NCBI GenBank assembly: GCA_029212965.1
Contig: JARGOV010000003.1
Span: 44,293 to 106,929, forward strand
Source: Porticoccaceae bacterium
GTDB taxonomy: Bacteria > Pseudomonadota > Gammaproteobacteria > Pseudomonadales > Porticoccaceae
DNA length: 62,637 nt
Direction: 5' to 3'
The notes under the pieces are model-generated. The model saw nothing but the letters and a program-made list of their open reading frames with translations, had not been told where the DNA came from and made no database searches. A program made the translations under genes and the position numbers. Of this stretch, positions 9,723 to 19,044 are shown in pieces; position 1 is the stretch's first letter; every line of letters starts with the position of its first letter.

Positions 9723-10928
9723 TTATTGTACGTCCTTATCGGCTGCAGATTCACGGGCAACCGTCGTTACCTCATCCCCAGGCCTTATTTTCTGTAGGCC
9801 TCCCACAACAATTTTTTCGCCTACTTCCAGCCCTTCAAGTATTAACCATTGATCACCATAGGTCTGGCCGGTTTTCACACGCCGACGTTCAACTTTGCGA
9901 TCCTCACCCACCACCATCGCTACAGCACTCCCGGAATACTCAAAAGTAATGGCTTGTTGCGGTGCCAAAATGGCCGATTTTGTAATACCTTGTTCAAGTC
10001 GAGCCCTAACAAACATGCCGGGTAATAAGATGCCATCGGGGTTCGGCACCGTTGCTCGCAATGTCACTGCCCCGGTGCTTTGATCGACATTAACTTCAGA
10101 AAACTGTAACTGGCCGGGATGGGCGTATTCACTACCGTCTTCAAGCACTAGTTTGACAGCGGTATCGCCAGTAGAAGATTTTACAAGCTGGCCCAAGGCC
10201 TCCTGCTGTTTCATTCTTAGTAGCTCTTTGCTCGACTGGGTAATATCGACGTAAAGTGGGTCTAGTTGATGAATGACCGCCAGTACTTCATCCTGTTCGG
10301 CTTCAACCAAAGCTCCATCGCTAACGAATGATCTACCAATGCGACCGGAAATTGGCGCCTTGATCAGCGAGTATTGCAGGTTGATAGTGGCAATTTCCCG
10401 TTCTGCTTTAGCGACGGCAACATTGGCCCGGGCCTCACGCAAGGCAGCCTGTGCGTCATCGTAGTTTTCCTGACTGATCATTTTCTTGCCGATCAGATCT
10501 TCGTAACGATTGGTTTTTAATACCGCCGCCGACAGCATCGCTTCTGCCCGTAGCTGGGCAGCTTCTGCACGATTCACCTCAGCAAGAAATAACTCAGATG
10601 CTATTTGATAAAGACCATCACCCGCTTTGACTTCACTACCTTCAACAAAAAGGCGCTCAGCGATAATACCGCCAACCTGAGGCCGCACTTCAGCAACACG
10701 GTAAGCCAAGGTTCGGCCCGGTAACTCAGTACTAAGACGAACATCCCTAGCCTTAATTTCCACCACAGCGACTTCAACTGCTCCCTTTACAGGCGCGGGT
10801 TCAGCAGTTTTTTCACAAGCTGACAAGAACAATGCTGCGATTAGAACAACCAGAAAACTTTGAGGAGAGTGGCCATAGCTGAACACTCCATGACCAAAAC
10901 AACGCTTAAATACCGTACTGCGGGGCAT
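9723..10928 (-). CDS. RND efflux periplasmic adaptor lipoprotein (AcrA/MexA type)
   Basis: 401 residues, the membrane-fusion partner of the downstream transporter. The N-terminus has a long hydrophobic segment ending in a lipobox (LFLSAC), so it should be a lipoprotein of the inner membrane's periplasmic face. The order lipoyl half, alpha-helical hairpin, lipoyl half, beta-barrel, membrane-proximal domain follows AcrA. ATG at 10926–10928 is supported by an excellent Shine–Dalgarno AAGGAGG 6 bp upstream. The signal region is longer than usual because of about 25 residues before the hydrophobic core; a downstream start is possible but lacks a ribosome site. Confidence 0.95.
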   Translation of the reverse strand: MPRSTVFKRCFGHGVFSYGHSPQSFLVVLIAALFLSACEKTAEPAPVKGAVEVAVVEIKARDVRLSTELPGRTLAYRVAEVRPQVGGIIAERLFVEGSEVKAGDGLYQIASELFLAEVNRAEAAQLRAEAMLSAAVLKTNRYEDLIGKKMISQENYDDAQAALREARANVAVAKAEREIATINLQYSLIKAPISGRIGRSFVSDGALVEAEQDEVLAVIHQLDPLYVDITQSSKELLRMKQQEALGQLVKSSTGDTAVKLVLEDGSEYAHPGQLQFSEVNVDQSTGAVTLRATVPNPDGILLPGMFVRARLEQGITKSAILAPQQAITFEYSGSAVAMVVGEDRKVERRRVKTGQTYGDQWLILEGLEVGEKIVVGGLQKIRPGDEVTTVARESAADKDVQ

Positions 10929-11045
10929 GCACTGCCTCCTTGCTCGTGTTAATTAATTTTTTAAAACCCGCTTGATGATAACCGAAGAATGACCAAGGTA
11001 GTAAAAAAACTCATGACCACCGGAAATTAAAATCCTGTTTAATAA

Positions 11046-11720
11046 TTAACTGCATTTATTGAAAAAAACCACATCTGCACCACAGTATGTAGGCTTAACC
11101 TGCCATAATTCTCCCAACCAATTAAACGTATGTTCACTGAAAAAAACAATGTGCGTTGGATCATTCTTATAGTGCCAACGGGAAAACGCAGTTTGATCAA
11201 TCACCCGCTTGGTCATAATAGCTAGCACACCGCCTGGCTTGAGCAGAGTCCATAAACGTCTCAGCTCTCGACCTGGTGCCTGTAGATGTTCAACAACTTC
11301 GCTGCAGGTGATAAAGTCATATTGACGAGCGAATACATTTTGATTGGATGCGTAGAAAGGATCGTAAAGTTCGACTTTGTGGCCAGCTTCTTCCAACATT
11401 AAAGACAGAGTTGGTCCCGGTCCGCTACCAAAATCAAGCCCCCAACTGGCCTGTTTAAGCTGCAGAAGGAGTGGTCTAGAGAGGCGCTCTAGAAAATTGC
11501 GATAGCCCGAATCAAAGGGTGAGTTTTGATGTAATTCATAATACGACTTTTCCTCGGCCTTGCTCAAATGACTTCGAGAGGGCACAAAGACTAGCGCACA
11601 TTGTCTGCAGCGTAAAAACTCACGTTGCTCATCTTGATGAAAAAAAGCAGTTTGCACTGAAAAGCAAAGGGGGCAAGCCTCAGTTATTAACCGTGAACTC
11701 ACCCCCTTATAAGGCCTCAT
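11046..11720 (-). CDS. Class I SAM-dependent methyltransferase with N-terminal zinc-ribbon-like cysteines
   Basis: 224 residues. The N-terminus has two cysteine pairs (CPLC and CRQC, about residues 16–40) as in methyltransferases that open with a small zinc ribbon. The Rossmann-type SAM site is LDFGSGPGPT (about 95–104), with a downstream acidic strand and the SEVVEHL segment typical of the Methyltransf_11/23 group. Substrate unknown. It is a single gene, about 120 bp downstream of the RND adaptor's start on the same strand. There is no strong ribosome site before the ATG at 11718–11720, so the start is moderately sure. Confidence 0.85.
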   Translation of the reverse strand: MRPYKGVSSRLITEACPLCFSVQTAFFHQDEQREFLRCRQCALVFVPSRSHLSKAEEKSYYELHQNSPFDSGYRNFLERLSRPLLLQLKQASWGLDFGSGPGPTLSLMLEEAGHKVELYDPFYASNQNVFARQYDFITCSEVVEHLQAPGRELRRLWTLLKPGGVLAIMTKRVIDQTAFSRWHYKNDPTHIVFFSEHTFNWLGELWQVKPTYCGADVVFFNKCS

Positions 11721-11764
11721 GATTTGCAGGCGCCATTATTTAAAAATGGACGCCAAGTTTACAA

Positions 11765-12859
11765 TTAATCGTAAACAATAACGCCACGAGCATTTTTACC
11801 CGCTTCCATATCTTCAAAAGCCTGAGCGACATCGTCAATAGAATAAGTCTGAGTGACCATGCTATCGAGGTCGAGCTTGCCTTGCTTATACAGATCGAGG
11901 TACTTAGGGAAGTCGACCTTAAACTCAGCACTACCGTACATAGAACCTTTGAAAGTTTTCGCCGTCATTGGAAACATCAGGGCATTGAGTTCTAGCTTCT
12001 GGCTCAATTTGCCCACACCGACAACAGTCATAGTGCCACCGCGACGCGTCACCTTTTGCGCTTGATCGACAACTGCGGGAATACCAATAGCTTCAAAACC
12101 GTAGTCAACACCGATTCCACCAGTCATGGCCATGATTTCTTTCATCACGTCGCCGCCTGCATTCACGGTATCAGTCGCGCCGAGGGTTTTAGCGGTGGCT
12201 AATTTTTCATCGGACAAATCTACAGCGATAATTTTCACAGCACCGGCAATACGCGCACCCTGAATAATCGACAGGCCAACACCCCCAGCACCAAAGACCG
12301 CAACTGTGCTACCGGGCTTTACTTCAGCGGTTTTCAGTGCTGCGCCAACACCGGTGGTAACACCACAGCCAACCAGAGCAGCCGCTTTCATGTCGATGTC
12401 TTTATCAATTTTGACCAGGCACATTGAAGGCACAACGGAGTATTCGGCCATATTGCCAAGAAACTGCATCACGTTGACGTCTTTACCATCGAGTTTAACA
12501 CGCGTGGTGCCGTCCATCAGTTTGCCATCGGGTGTGCTCTTCAGGCACAAGAAGGGCTCGCTGCGCAGGCAGTGGTAGCACTCGCCACAGTTGGGCACAA
12601 AAGACAACGTCACGTGGTCGCCAACTTCGACATTGGTTACGCCTTCGCCCAGCGCTTCGACAACACCGGCACCTTCGTGACCCAGCACCATCGGGAAAGG
12701 GACGGGAATGGTGCCATTAATCACTGATAAATCAGAGTGACAGATACCCGTTGCCTTGATTTTGACCAGCACTTCACCAGCTTTGGGAGCATCAATTGTT
12801 ACTTCTTCAACAGCGTATTTGTTGAGATCGTGAGCCACAACGGCCTTCATTGTTTTCAT
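11765..12859 (-). CDS. Zinc-dependent alcohol dehydrogenase (AdhP-like medium-chain dehydrogenase)
   Basis: 364 residues, cytoplasmic NAD(P)-dependent interconversion of alcohols and aldehydes. Catalytic zinc ligands are visible in TGICHSD and GHEGAGVVE, the structural zinc site as CGECYHCLRSEPFLC (four Cys), and the cofactor site as VFGAGGVGLS. The overall pattern follows the AdhP group, without the insertions of glutathione-dependent formaldehyde dehydrogenase. ATG at 12857–12859 has AGAGGA 5 bp upstream. It is monocistronic; the physiological substrate cannot be read from sequence. Confidence 0.92.
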   Translation of the reverse strand: MKTMKAVVAHDLNKYAVEEVTIDAPKAGEVLVKIKATGICHSDLSVINGTIPVPFPMVLGHEGAGVVEALGEGVTNVEVGDHVTLSFVPNCGECYHCLRSEPFLCLKSTPDGKLMDGTTRVKLDGKDVNVMQFLGNMAEYSVVPSMCLVKIDKDIDMKAAALVGCGVTTGVGAALKTAEVKPGSTVAVFGAGGVGLSIIQGARIAGAVKIIAVDLSDEKLATAKTLGATDTVNAGGDVMKEIMAMTGGIGVDYGFEAIGIPAVVDQAQKVTRRGGTMTVVGVGKLSQKLELNALMFPMTAKTFKGSMYGSAEFKVDFPKYLDLYKQGKLDLDSMVTQTYSIDDVAQAFEDMEAGKNARGVIVYD

Positions 12860-13081
12860 GTCATTCCTCTTCAGTTGATCCTAGTAAAAAGCGGCGCTTA
12901 GTCTACCACCAATCACCTCAATTCATGAGGTTTTCGACAGAAGTCTAGGTAGCCCTACGGTGAAAAGTCCCTTAACTCAAGCCCTCGCACCACCAGTGGG
13001 TGTACGGAGACAGCACATACGCAAAAATAGGTGCAAATCGAAAAGCCAGGGGTTTGTACTTCAGTATTGAAATAGGGAAAA

Positions 13082-13158
13082 TGGGGTGGCTGACGGGGAT
13101 TGAACCCGCGACCACAGGAATCACAATCCTGGGCTCTACCAACTGAGCTACAGCCACC
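13082..13158 (-). tRNA. tRNA-His (GUG)
   Basis: Cloverleaf on the minus strand with anticodon GTG, the extra 5' G typical of tRNA-His, the conserved T-loop GGTTCGA and an encoded 3' CCA. It is last of three tRNAs transcribed together as Pro–Arg–His. Confidence 0.97.
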
Positions 13159-13237
13159 ATTGACTGATGCACCGGCGTTGTAAAATCACAACATCGGGCG
13201 AAGTGCTTTTCTTGCTACCGGCTAGCACCCTGATTAA

Positions 13238-13314
<77 letters not shown>

Positions 13315-13397
13315 ATGACACTACCATAGCATGGCAAAATCAACGCCAATACTACCAAACACTGGATTCAAACCCTCTGAAGAGCAAACCAGTCAAT

Positions 13398-13474
13398 TGG
13401 TCGGGGAAGAGGGATTCGAACCCCCGACATCCTGCTCCCAAAGCAGGCGCGCTACCAGACTGCGCTATTCCCCG
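13398..13474 (-). tRNA. tRNA-Pro (UGG)
   Basis: 77-nt cloverleaf on the minus strand with anticodon TGG (in TTTGGGA), acceptor stem CGGGGAA/TTCCCCG and encoded CCA. First gene of the operon, about 20 nt after the predicted transcription start. Confidence 0.97.
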
Positions 13475-13501
13475 ATGAACTGGCTTCCTCAGAAGGCGCG
13501 C

Positions 13502-13530
13502 ATAATACCCGCCAGCTTTGATGCGGTCAA
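13502..13530 (-). promoter_or_regulatory. Sigma-70 promoter of the tRNA-Pro–Arg–His operon
   Basis: On the minus strand TTGACC (13525–13530) and TATTAT (13502–13507) are separated by exactly 17 bp and followed by a GC-rich stretch (GCGCGCC) before the tRNA. A GC-rich discriminator is typical of stable-RNA promoters under stringent control. Confidence 0.8.
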
Positions 13531-13680
13531 TCAATCGACACACTTTAATCATCACAGCTGAGCATAAATACTGTTTTCCAGCGCGCTCTATTCTTCTCAT
13601 TACCTGCTAGGCATGACAAAATAGCGGTCTTGATTTATCCCTTCGTTTTTGAGCCACCTTCACAGCAATACTGGAGCCCC

Positions 13681-14520
13681 ATGCCTAGCATCCTTCTCGA
13701 CGGTAAATCACTCGCTCAGCAGAGCGAAGCAGAAATTAACCAACGCGTCGAGGCGCTCAAGTCCCGCAACAACGGGCAGGCGCCCATCCTGGCAACCATA
13801 CTCGTCGGTGGTGATCCCGCTTCTGCAACCTATGTCCGCATGAAACAAAATGCCTGCAAACGTGTGGGCATGGAATCGATAGCCATTGAGTTAAGCGGAA
13901 ACACCACCACCCAAGAACTGCTGTCAAAAATCACCGAGCTCAACAACAACCCCAACTGCCACGGCATATTGCTCCAACACCCAGTGCCACCACAAATTGA
14001 TGAGCGCCTGTGCTTTGACCAAATTGCCCTTAATAAAGATGTTGATGGTGTCACCTGTCAGGGCTTTGGCCGCATGGCCATGGCTGAGCCCGCCTATGGC
14101 TCAGCCACGCCTCAAGGCATTATGCGATTGTTAACGGCTTACGATATTCCTCTCGCCGGTAAAGATGCAGTAGTGATTGGTCGCAGTCCTATTCTTGGCA
14201 AACCAATGGCACTAATGCTGTTGAACGCGAATGCAACCGTGACAATTTGCCACTCTCAAACCAAAAATCTGGCGGATATTGTTAGCCGTGCCGATATAGT
14301 TGTCGGTGCCGTAGGCAGGCCCGAATTTATTAAAAGCACCTGGATTAAAGACAATGCCGTGGTAATTGATGCCGGTTTCCACCCCGGAGGCGTTGGCGAC
14401 ATTGAACTCAGCGGCCTCAACAAGCGCGCCAAAGCCTATACACCTGTACCCGGCGGCGTTGGGCCAATGACCATTAACACGCTGATATTACAAACATTAG
14501 AAGCGGCCGAGGCGCAATAA
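13681..14520 (+). CDS. folD: Bifunctional methylenetetrahydrofolate dehydrogenase/cyclohydrolase
   Basis: 279 residues. It converts 5,10-methylene-THF to 10-formyl-THF in one-carbon metabolism. The catalytic Lys is in the [13 protein letters not shown] segment; GILLQHPVP, the KDVDG motif, the cofactor site GRSPILGKP and the C-terminal [10 protein letters not shown] are all present. The ATG at 13681 is chosen because the protein then begins with family-like MPSILLDGK and GGAG lies just upstream; extension to 13630 would add unrelated residues. It is divergent from the tRNA operon, an arrangement also seen in Pseudomonas. Confidence 0.97.
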   Translation: MPSILLDGKSLAQQSEAEINQRVEALKSRNNGQAPILATILVGGDPASATYVRMKQNACKRVGMESIAIELSGNTTTQELLSKITELNNNPNCHGILLQHPVPPQIDERLCFDQIALNKDVDGVTCQGFGRMAMAEPAYGSATPQGIMRLLTAYDIPLAGKDAVVIGRSPILGKPMALMLLNANATVTICHSQTKNLADIVSRADIVVGAVGRPEFIKSTWIKDNAVVIDAGFHPGGVGDIELSGLNKRAKAYTPVPGGVGPMTINTLILQTLEAAEAQ

Positions 14521-14623
14521 AGCTAGTACTACACTGAGCGTTTACAAGTAATACTCAACACAGGCACACTTAAAAACCACGATATAACTTGACTACCCAT
14601 AATGCAGCTATGGAGTTTAGCCC

Positions 14624-15418
14624 TTGTTCAGCTACGTTGATTCTAAAATTCGCCAGCAGTTGGTCGACAAACATCAGTTGGTCGACCTCGATCGCAATGG
14701 TGAAGAAATTATTGGCGGCGACGGTCAGCCTTATATTTCGATATTAGGGCCAGTCACCATCCCCCGTATAATTGCCGGTCAGGAAGTCCCTCTCGAGTGG
14801 TACCCCTTTGTGCGCCGCGTTGAGCTCGCCCATGTACAAGCCTCTGCCAATGATGTGCAAGGTGGCGGTGACGAAGCCCTCCGCGAACTGTTACAAACCA
14901 ATATGTCAGTCAACTCGGTGTTTGCCCTGCCCGGCTTTCGCAATGAAACTAACCCGTTGGTACGTGTTCATTCCTGTTGTTTAACCGGCGATATTTTTGG
15001 CTCACGGCGCTGTGATTGTGGACCACAATTAACAGCCGCTTTTGAACAAATGCTGGAAGAAGGTAACGGCGCGGTAATTTATATGTCGGGCCACGAGGGC
15101 CGGGGTATAGGCCTCTGGGCGAAAGCGGTTACGTACCTATTGCAGGATGACGGACAGGACACCTTCGAAGCCAATGTTTCACTCGGCTTACCAGAAGATT
15201 CTCGTGACTTTACAGATGCAGCCGTGGTGCTGCGCTATCTTTTATCGCAACACCCTATTCGCCTGCTCTCCAATAACCCCCATAAGCGTGCTCATCTAGA
15301 GCAAGGGGGGCAAACAGTGTCTACAACAGTGCCCCTGGTATCTGGCATCTGTGAGCACAATGTGCGCTATCTTCGCTCCAAAAGAAAAAAAGGCCATGCC
15401 TTACCCGATGAAATGTAG
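14624..15418 (+). CDS. GTP cyclohydrolase II family protein (RibA-like, extended N-terminus)
   Basis: 264 residues. The catalytic core of GTP cyclohydrolase II is clear: zinc ligands in HSCCLTGD and RRCDCG, the HEGRGIGL loop, the Tyr in AVTYLLQD and the Asp/Arg pair in EDSRDFT. GTP cyclohydrolase II opens GTP in riboflavin synthesis. The protein is about 65 residues longer than E. coli RibA (196 aa), with an extra N-terminal domain, so it could be the main RibA or a divergent paralogue. The start must be TTG at 14624: an in-frame TAG lies two codons upstream and GGAG sits 8 bp before it. No other riboflavin gene or FMN riboswitch is nearby. Confidence 0.85.
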   Translation: MFSYVDSKIRQQLVDKHQLVDLDRNGEEIIGGDGQPYISILGPVTIPRIIAGQEVPLEWYPFVRRVELAHVQASANDVQGGGDEALRELLQTNMSVNSVFALPGFRNETNPLVRVHSCCLTGDIFGSRRCDCGPQLTAAFEQMLEEGNGAVIYMSGHEGRGIGLWAKAVTYLLQDDGQDTFEANVSLGLPEDSRDFTDAAVVLRYLLSQHPIRLLSNNPHKRAHLEQGGQTVSTTVPLVSGICEHNVRYLRSKRKKGHALPDEM

Positions 15419-15429
15419 CTAATTAGGTG

Positions 15430-16188
15430 ATGAACGCCGAGGCTAAACATAACAACCTCTACCGTGAACGGCTTGTCGCCCATCGGGGTTTCCAAAAGAA
15501 ATACCCTGAAAACACGCTATTAGCTTATCAACAAGCCATCGCTGCAGGCGCCCTTTCGATCGAAACTGACGTGCTGCTAAGTGCTGATAAACTCCCCGTG
15601 CTCTACCACGATCCGACACTGAAACGCGTGAGTGGCCGCAGGGGAAGAGTTAAAGACCTGACCTTGGATGAACTTATTCGCATCCCGGCTTACGAACCAC
15701 GCAGGCTGGGGCAACAATTTCAAAATCAATGTATTACCCCTCTCAGAGATCTCGTCGAACTCCTCAAAGTGCACCCGCAAGTCACCGCTTACATTGAAGT
15801 CAAAAAAGAAGCCCTGTCAATTGTCAGCGCCAGTGAAGCCTATGCCGTCATCAGCAATTGTCTGGAACCCATCGTCAATCAATGCTTTATCATCAGTTTT
15901 GAGCACGACTTTATCGCTTTTGTGCACTCACATGGCCGGATACGTTGTGGTGTGGTCATTAAACGTTGGCGGGATTTGCAATCTGCAACAGTTCAGGCTA
16001 TCAAACCTGATACGGTATTCATTAATTACCGCAAAATACCGGCGAAAGCCAATCTAAACACACTCAATTTTGAGCTCGTTGTCTACGAAATCGACAAACC
16101 AGCTCTCGCCAAAAGCTGGCTAGCCAAAGGCGCAAGTAAAGTTGAAAGTTTTGATATCGGCGGACTTATTGACCACGAGAGCCAGTAA
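15430..16188 (+). CDS. Glycerophosphodiester phosphodiesterase
   Basis: 252 residues, cytoplasmic (no signal peptide). The GDPD TIM-barrel motifs are visible: AHRGF…PENT near the N-terminus, ETDV and HDPTLKR for metal and acid-base residues, and EVKKE. It hydrolyses deacylated phospholipids to glycerol-3-phosphate and an alcohol. It follows the cyclohydrolase gene by 11 bp, so the two may be co-transcribed. ATG at 15430 is chosen; a GTG directly before it is the alternative and the ribosome site is poor for both. Its last 23 bp overlap the 3' end of the convergent ATPase gene. Confidence 0.9.
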   Translation: MNAEAKHNNLYRERLVAHRGFQKKYPENTLLAYQQAIAAGALSIETDVLLSADKLPVLYHDPTLKRVSGRRGRVKDLTLDELIRIPAYEPRRLGQQFQNQCITPLRDLVELLKVHPQVTAYIEVKKEALSIVSASEAYAVISNCLEPIVNQCFIISFEHDFIAFVHSHGRIRCGVVIKRWRDLQSATVQAIKPDTVFINYRKIPAKANLNTLNFELVVYEIDKPALAKSWLAKGASKVESFDIGGLIDHESQ

Positions 16189-17713
16189 CAGACGACCTTT
16201 CCGCCCCCTCTTCCAGCCAGCTTTGAATTCTATCGATTTGCGGCTCTAGAACATTTGGACGCAAAACAAAAACAGCAGCGATGGACAAACCAATAACAAA
16301 CACCAGAATAATAGCCGCAATAGGCAGCCAATTAACGGCCGAGGTGGCCTCTCCTCTGGTCGGCGAGTTAATCAGAGCATCCCCCAAATCATCGTCTGCA
16401 ATCGGCGGAAAATTACTATGCTCTGACTTGATTTTTCCCTCTAAATTCGTCTCTCGCTCTTTTTTTGTCACAGCAGACGATCCCGGTTCACTTCCCCCGC
16501 CGGCTGGCCCACCGACAGGCTGAAGGACCTCCCTCTCTTTGCGAATCGCCTGATGCCCACGACTCGCGGGCAAAATAACTTGATCACGAATGCTGCGGTC
16601 AGTATCAGCAGCCGGTGCAAAACGATTCACTGCATTGAGAGTAGTCGCAACCGCTTCTTGGGACACTGGCGCAGCAGACTCCCCATCAATTTCAGCTTCA
16701 CTTGTATCAGCTGAGTTAACCATTTCGGCAGGCGTCGACCCATCTGCAGTCTTATGGCCCAACTCTTCAGATTCCTCGCTATGGGCAGATTCAGGATTGG
16801 AAGTCTCTACGCGCGGCGACAATGGCACAGCTTTTGAAATAAACTCATCGTAGTCATCCGCTACGTCGAACTCGATATCGCTCACTGTATCCGTAAACGC
16901 CAGCTGTTCTTGCTGTAGCTCAGCAATCACAACTTTTATATCCTCAACGCCCAGCTTATGTTTGCCCTCTACCCCACCGTGAAGGAAAAGCCGACTACAC
17001 ACCTGGTTGATTCTACGGGGAATGCCCGCGCTAAAGCGATGTACAACAGGAAAAATAGCATTACTTACCGCAGGATCACCCTGCCAACCGACCTGTTCAA
17101 GACGATGAAGAATATAAGCTTTGGTTTCATCCTCCTTAAGCTGTTCAAGATGACAAGCCGCCACCAGACGCTGGTGTACCTGCTCCATTCCGGGACCACG
17201 TACTAAGCTGCGTAACTCCTCCTGTCCGAGTAAAAAAATTTGCAATAAAGGCTGACTATTTAACTGTAGATTCGTTAAAAGGCGCAGCTCTTCAAGGGCT
17301 GAGGGCGATAAATCCTGAGCTTCGTCAATAATCAGTAGTGCACGACGACCATCATTATGATGAGACATCAACAGTTTATCTAGACGCTGCAGAATAGTGG
17401 CTTTATCCAGAGTTTCAGTCTGTAGCCCAAAGGCATGTGCCACCATACGCAGTAAATCGGAGGCCTCGAGCTGGGTACTCACAAGTTTTGCGACTTTGGC
17501 ACCAGAGGACGACAATGTATCCACCAAATCATTCACCAGTGTCGATTTTCCCGTACCTGGTCTGCCTGTGACCATCACAAAGCCTTCAGCGCGCTCAAAG
17601 GCGTACTGCATATAGGCCTTCGCCTTGGCATAGCTTTGGTGATTAAAGCAAAAACGATGGTCAGGGCTTAAGCGAAAAGGCTCTGCTTTGAGGTGGTAAA
17701 AATGTTCGTACAT
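16166..17713 (-). CDS. Exosortase/PEP-CTERM-associated secretion-type ATPase (ExeA-like AAA protein)
   Basis: 515 residues. The N-terminal half is an AAA ATPase of the ExeA/TIGR03015 type (putative secretion ATPase of PEP-CTERM loci): Walker A GRPGTGKST (50–58), Walker B LLIIDE (126–131), and the opening MYEHFYHLKAEPF. Residues from about 290 to 455 are acidic, Ser/Glu-rich and low-complexity, followed by one membrane helix (about 463–486) and a short tail. The family normally stops near 280–350 residues, so the linker and anchor are an extension. It is the left boundary gene of the PEP-CTERM island, separated by 239 bp from the next gene. Its role in polysaccharide or protein export is inferred from context. 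Confidence 0.88.
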   Translation of the reverse strand: MYEHFYHLKAEPFRLSPDHRFCFNHQSYAKAKAYMQYAFERAEGFVMVTGRPGTGKSTLVNDLVDTLSSSGAKVAKLVSTQLEASDLLRMVAHAFGLQTETLDKATILQRLDKLLMSHHNDGRRALLIIDEAQDLSPSALEELRLLTNLQLNSQPLLQIFLLGQEELRSLVRGPGMEQVHQRLVAACHLEQLKEDETKAYILHRLEQVGWQGDPAVSNAIFPVVHRFSAGIPRRINQVCSRLFLHGGVEGKHKLGVEDIKVVIAELQQEQLAFTDTVSDIEFDVADDYDEFISKAVPLSPRVETSNPESAHSEESEELGHKTADGSTPAEMVNSADTSEAEIDGESAAPVSQEAVATTLNAVNRFAPAADTDRSIRDQVILPASRGHQAIRKEREVLQPVGGPAGGGSEPGSSAVTKKERETNLEGKIKSEHSNFPPIADDDLGDALINSPTRGEATSAVNWLPIAAIILVFVIGLSIAAVFVLRPNVLEPQIDRIQSWLEEGAERSSVTGSRGQ

Positions 17714-17952
17714 TGACTCTGTCTCTTCCTTAAATTGACATTTCTACTACTGATGCGGTTAGGGCAGCAAAAAACCCATACGCTCTTCGTTTACCGAAGC
17801 AAGTTGACCCTACAACCATAGCATCTCTAAATTGATTCCTTTATGCGCAAGTACTCAGTCGACAGCATTCAAGCTTGATTTATTATATTTTCTTAGACTG
17901 GTCTCTATCATAAGAAATTGAACATCACGCAACTTGAACCAGGCACTGGTAA

Positions 17953-19044
17953 TCAGACAGATGCCTTACGCTTCTTCCAACGTTTATAGCCTTTTCGTGC
18001 CAAATGCTGCGCCAATTGTAAGGGTGGCATTCTAAGCCAGTGAGAACGAACGAACAATATCCAGCGCGCCAGACCCGTCCACCGGTCATTACAGCTGATA
18101 TGGTCCGGCGCTAATGCTCGACAGAACAGAAAATCCATCCACTTCACAGACCATTTGCCGGGCGAGCCCTGCGTAGCTACATCCAAGACCTGTACTGGAA
18201 CCGGCGTCTGCAACAACACATGACAATAACGCAAGGCATAAAAAAGAGGCCTTTGCAAATTCAACACCACTGCACGCGCTAATAGCCCCGACCAAAAGTC
18301 GTCACTAACCGAGGAATCCCGCAAGAGAAGATCCAGATCCGACAAATCACGTAATCCGTTTTCCAATTCACCATCACAAAATAGATGTACCGCGCTATGT
18401 AAAATGAGATCCTGATCGCCGGGAACATACAGCAGCTCACGCTTGGCGACCTTATGTGCGCATTCCCAGAACTTGTCAATATCTGACTTAATTCGTGCTG
18501 TCGGTGGGATAATTGCGTGATGCACATCTAAAGTCGTACCACGTTTCAAATGTTGCAGCGGCGGGAGTTCGTGCATCCATGAGCGATAATAGCGCTGATC
18601 ATAGGGGTCAAAATTCGTGCACATCCAACCGCTTTCAATTAGTAATCTTTCCGTTTCGTCGAGGCGCTCCTTAGGGACGAGAATATCAACATCAGAAAAA
18701 ACACGGCCTTTCGCCGCCACAGAGCGTCCAACAACATAAGCCCCACCTTTGAGTAGACAAAACGGAATCTTACCAATCGCTAGCGCCCGCTCAAGCTGTT
18801 TTGTCTCCCACTTAACGGACCTGTGGTTGGCCATTGCGACAGCTTGAGCACTTTGCAAATGGTTCTGCATGCGTTGCGGCAGGCGTGGTGTTAAGTTTTT
18901 CTCCGCACACAATACTGCGACTCGGCTCAGTAAGTTTGCACTTCGTGCTTGCCGTAATAAAAGCTCGCATGTTGCCGGGTCATCAATAAGCTCGATTTCA
19001 ACTGAGCCCGACAAAAACTGCAGTAATATTGACTCAGGCGGCAT
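17953..19044 (-). CDS. Uncharacterised nucleotidyltransferase family protein (NTP_transf_5-like)
   Basis: 363 residues. The central region shows a minimal nucleotidyltransferase core: LKGGAY (98–103), then FSDVDILV with the paired metal-binding Asp residues (118, 120), then LDVHHAI with a third Asp. This matches the PF14907-type family. No membrane segment. The gene overlaps the HprK-related kinase by one base (TAATG), so the two are translationally coupled in an operon that also contains a PqqD-like gene. In other PEP-CTERM-bearing bacteria these three families occur together, but substrate and reaction are unknown. It could add a nucleotide to a protein or small molecule. Confidence 0.85.
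   Translation of the reverse strand: MPPESILLQFLSGSVEIELIDDPATCELLLRQARSANLLSRVAVLCAEKNLTPRLPQRMQNHLQSAQAVAMANHRSVKWETKQLERALAIGKIPFCLLKGGAYVVGRSVAAKGRVFSDVDILVPKERLDETERLLIESGWMCTNFDPYDQRYYRSWMHELPPLQHLKRGTTLDVHHAIIPPTARIKSDIDKFWECAHKVAKRELLYVPGDQDLILHSAVHLFCDGELENGLRDLSDLDLLLRDSSVSDDFWSGLLARAVVLNLQRPLFYALRYCHVLLQTPVPVQVLDVATQGSPGKWSVKWMDFLFCRALAPDHISCNDRWTGLARWILFVRSHWLRMPPLQLAQHLARKGYKRWKKRKASV

Noticed and set aside
14624-15418. Loss of the catalytic Tyr in the GTP cyclohydrolase II protein
   Set aside because: A first alignment placed Gln opposite Tyr, but the Tyr that matters (E. coli Tyr105, in RAYALQD) is conserved as AVTYLLQD; the change is at a non-catalytic position.
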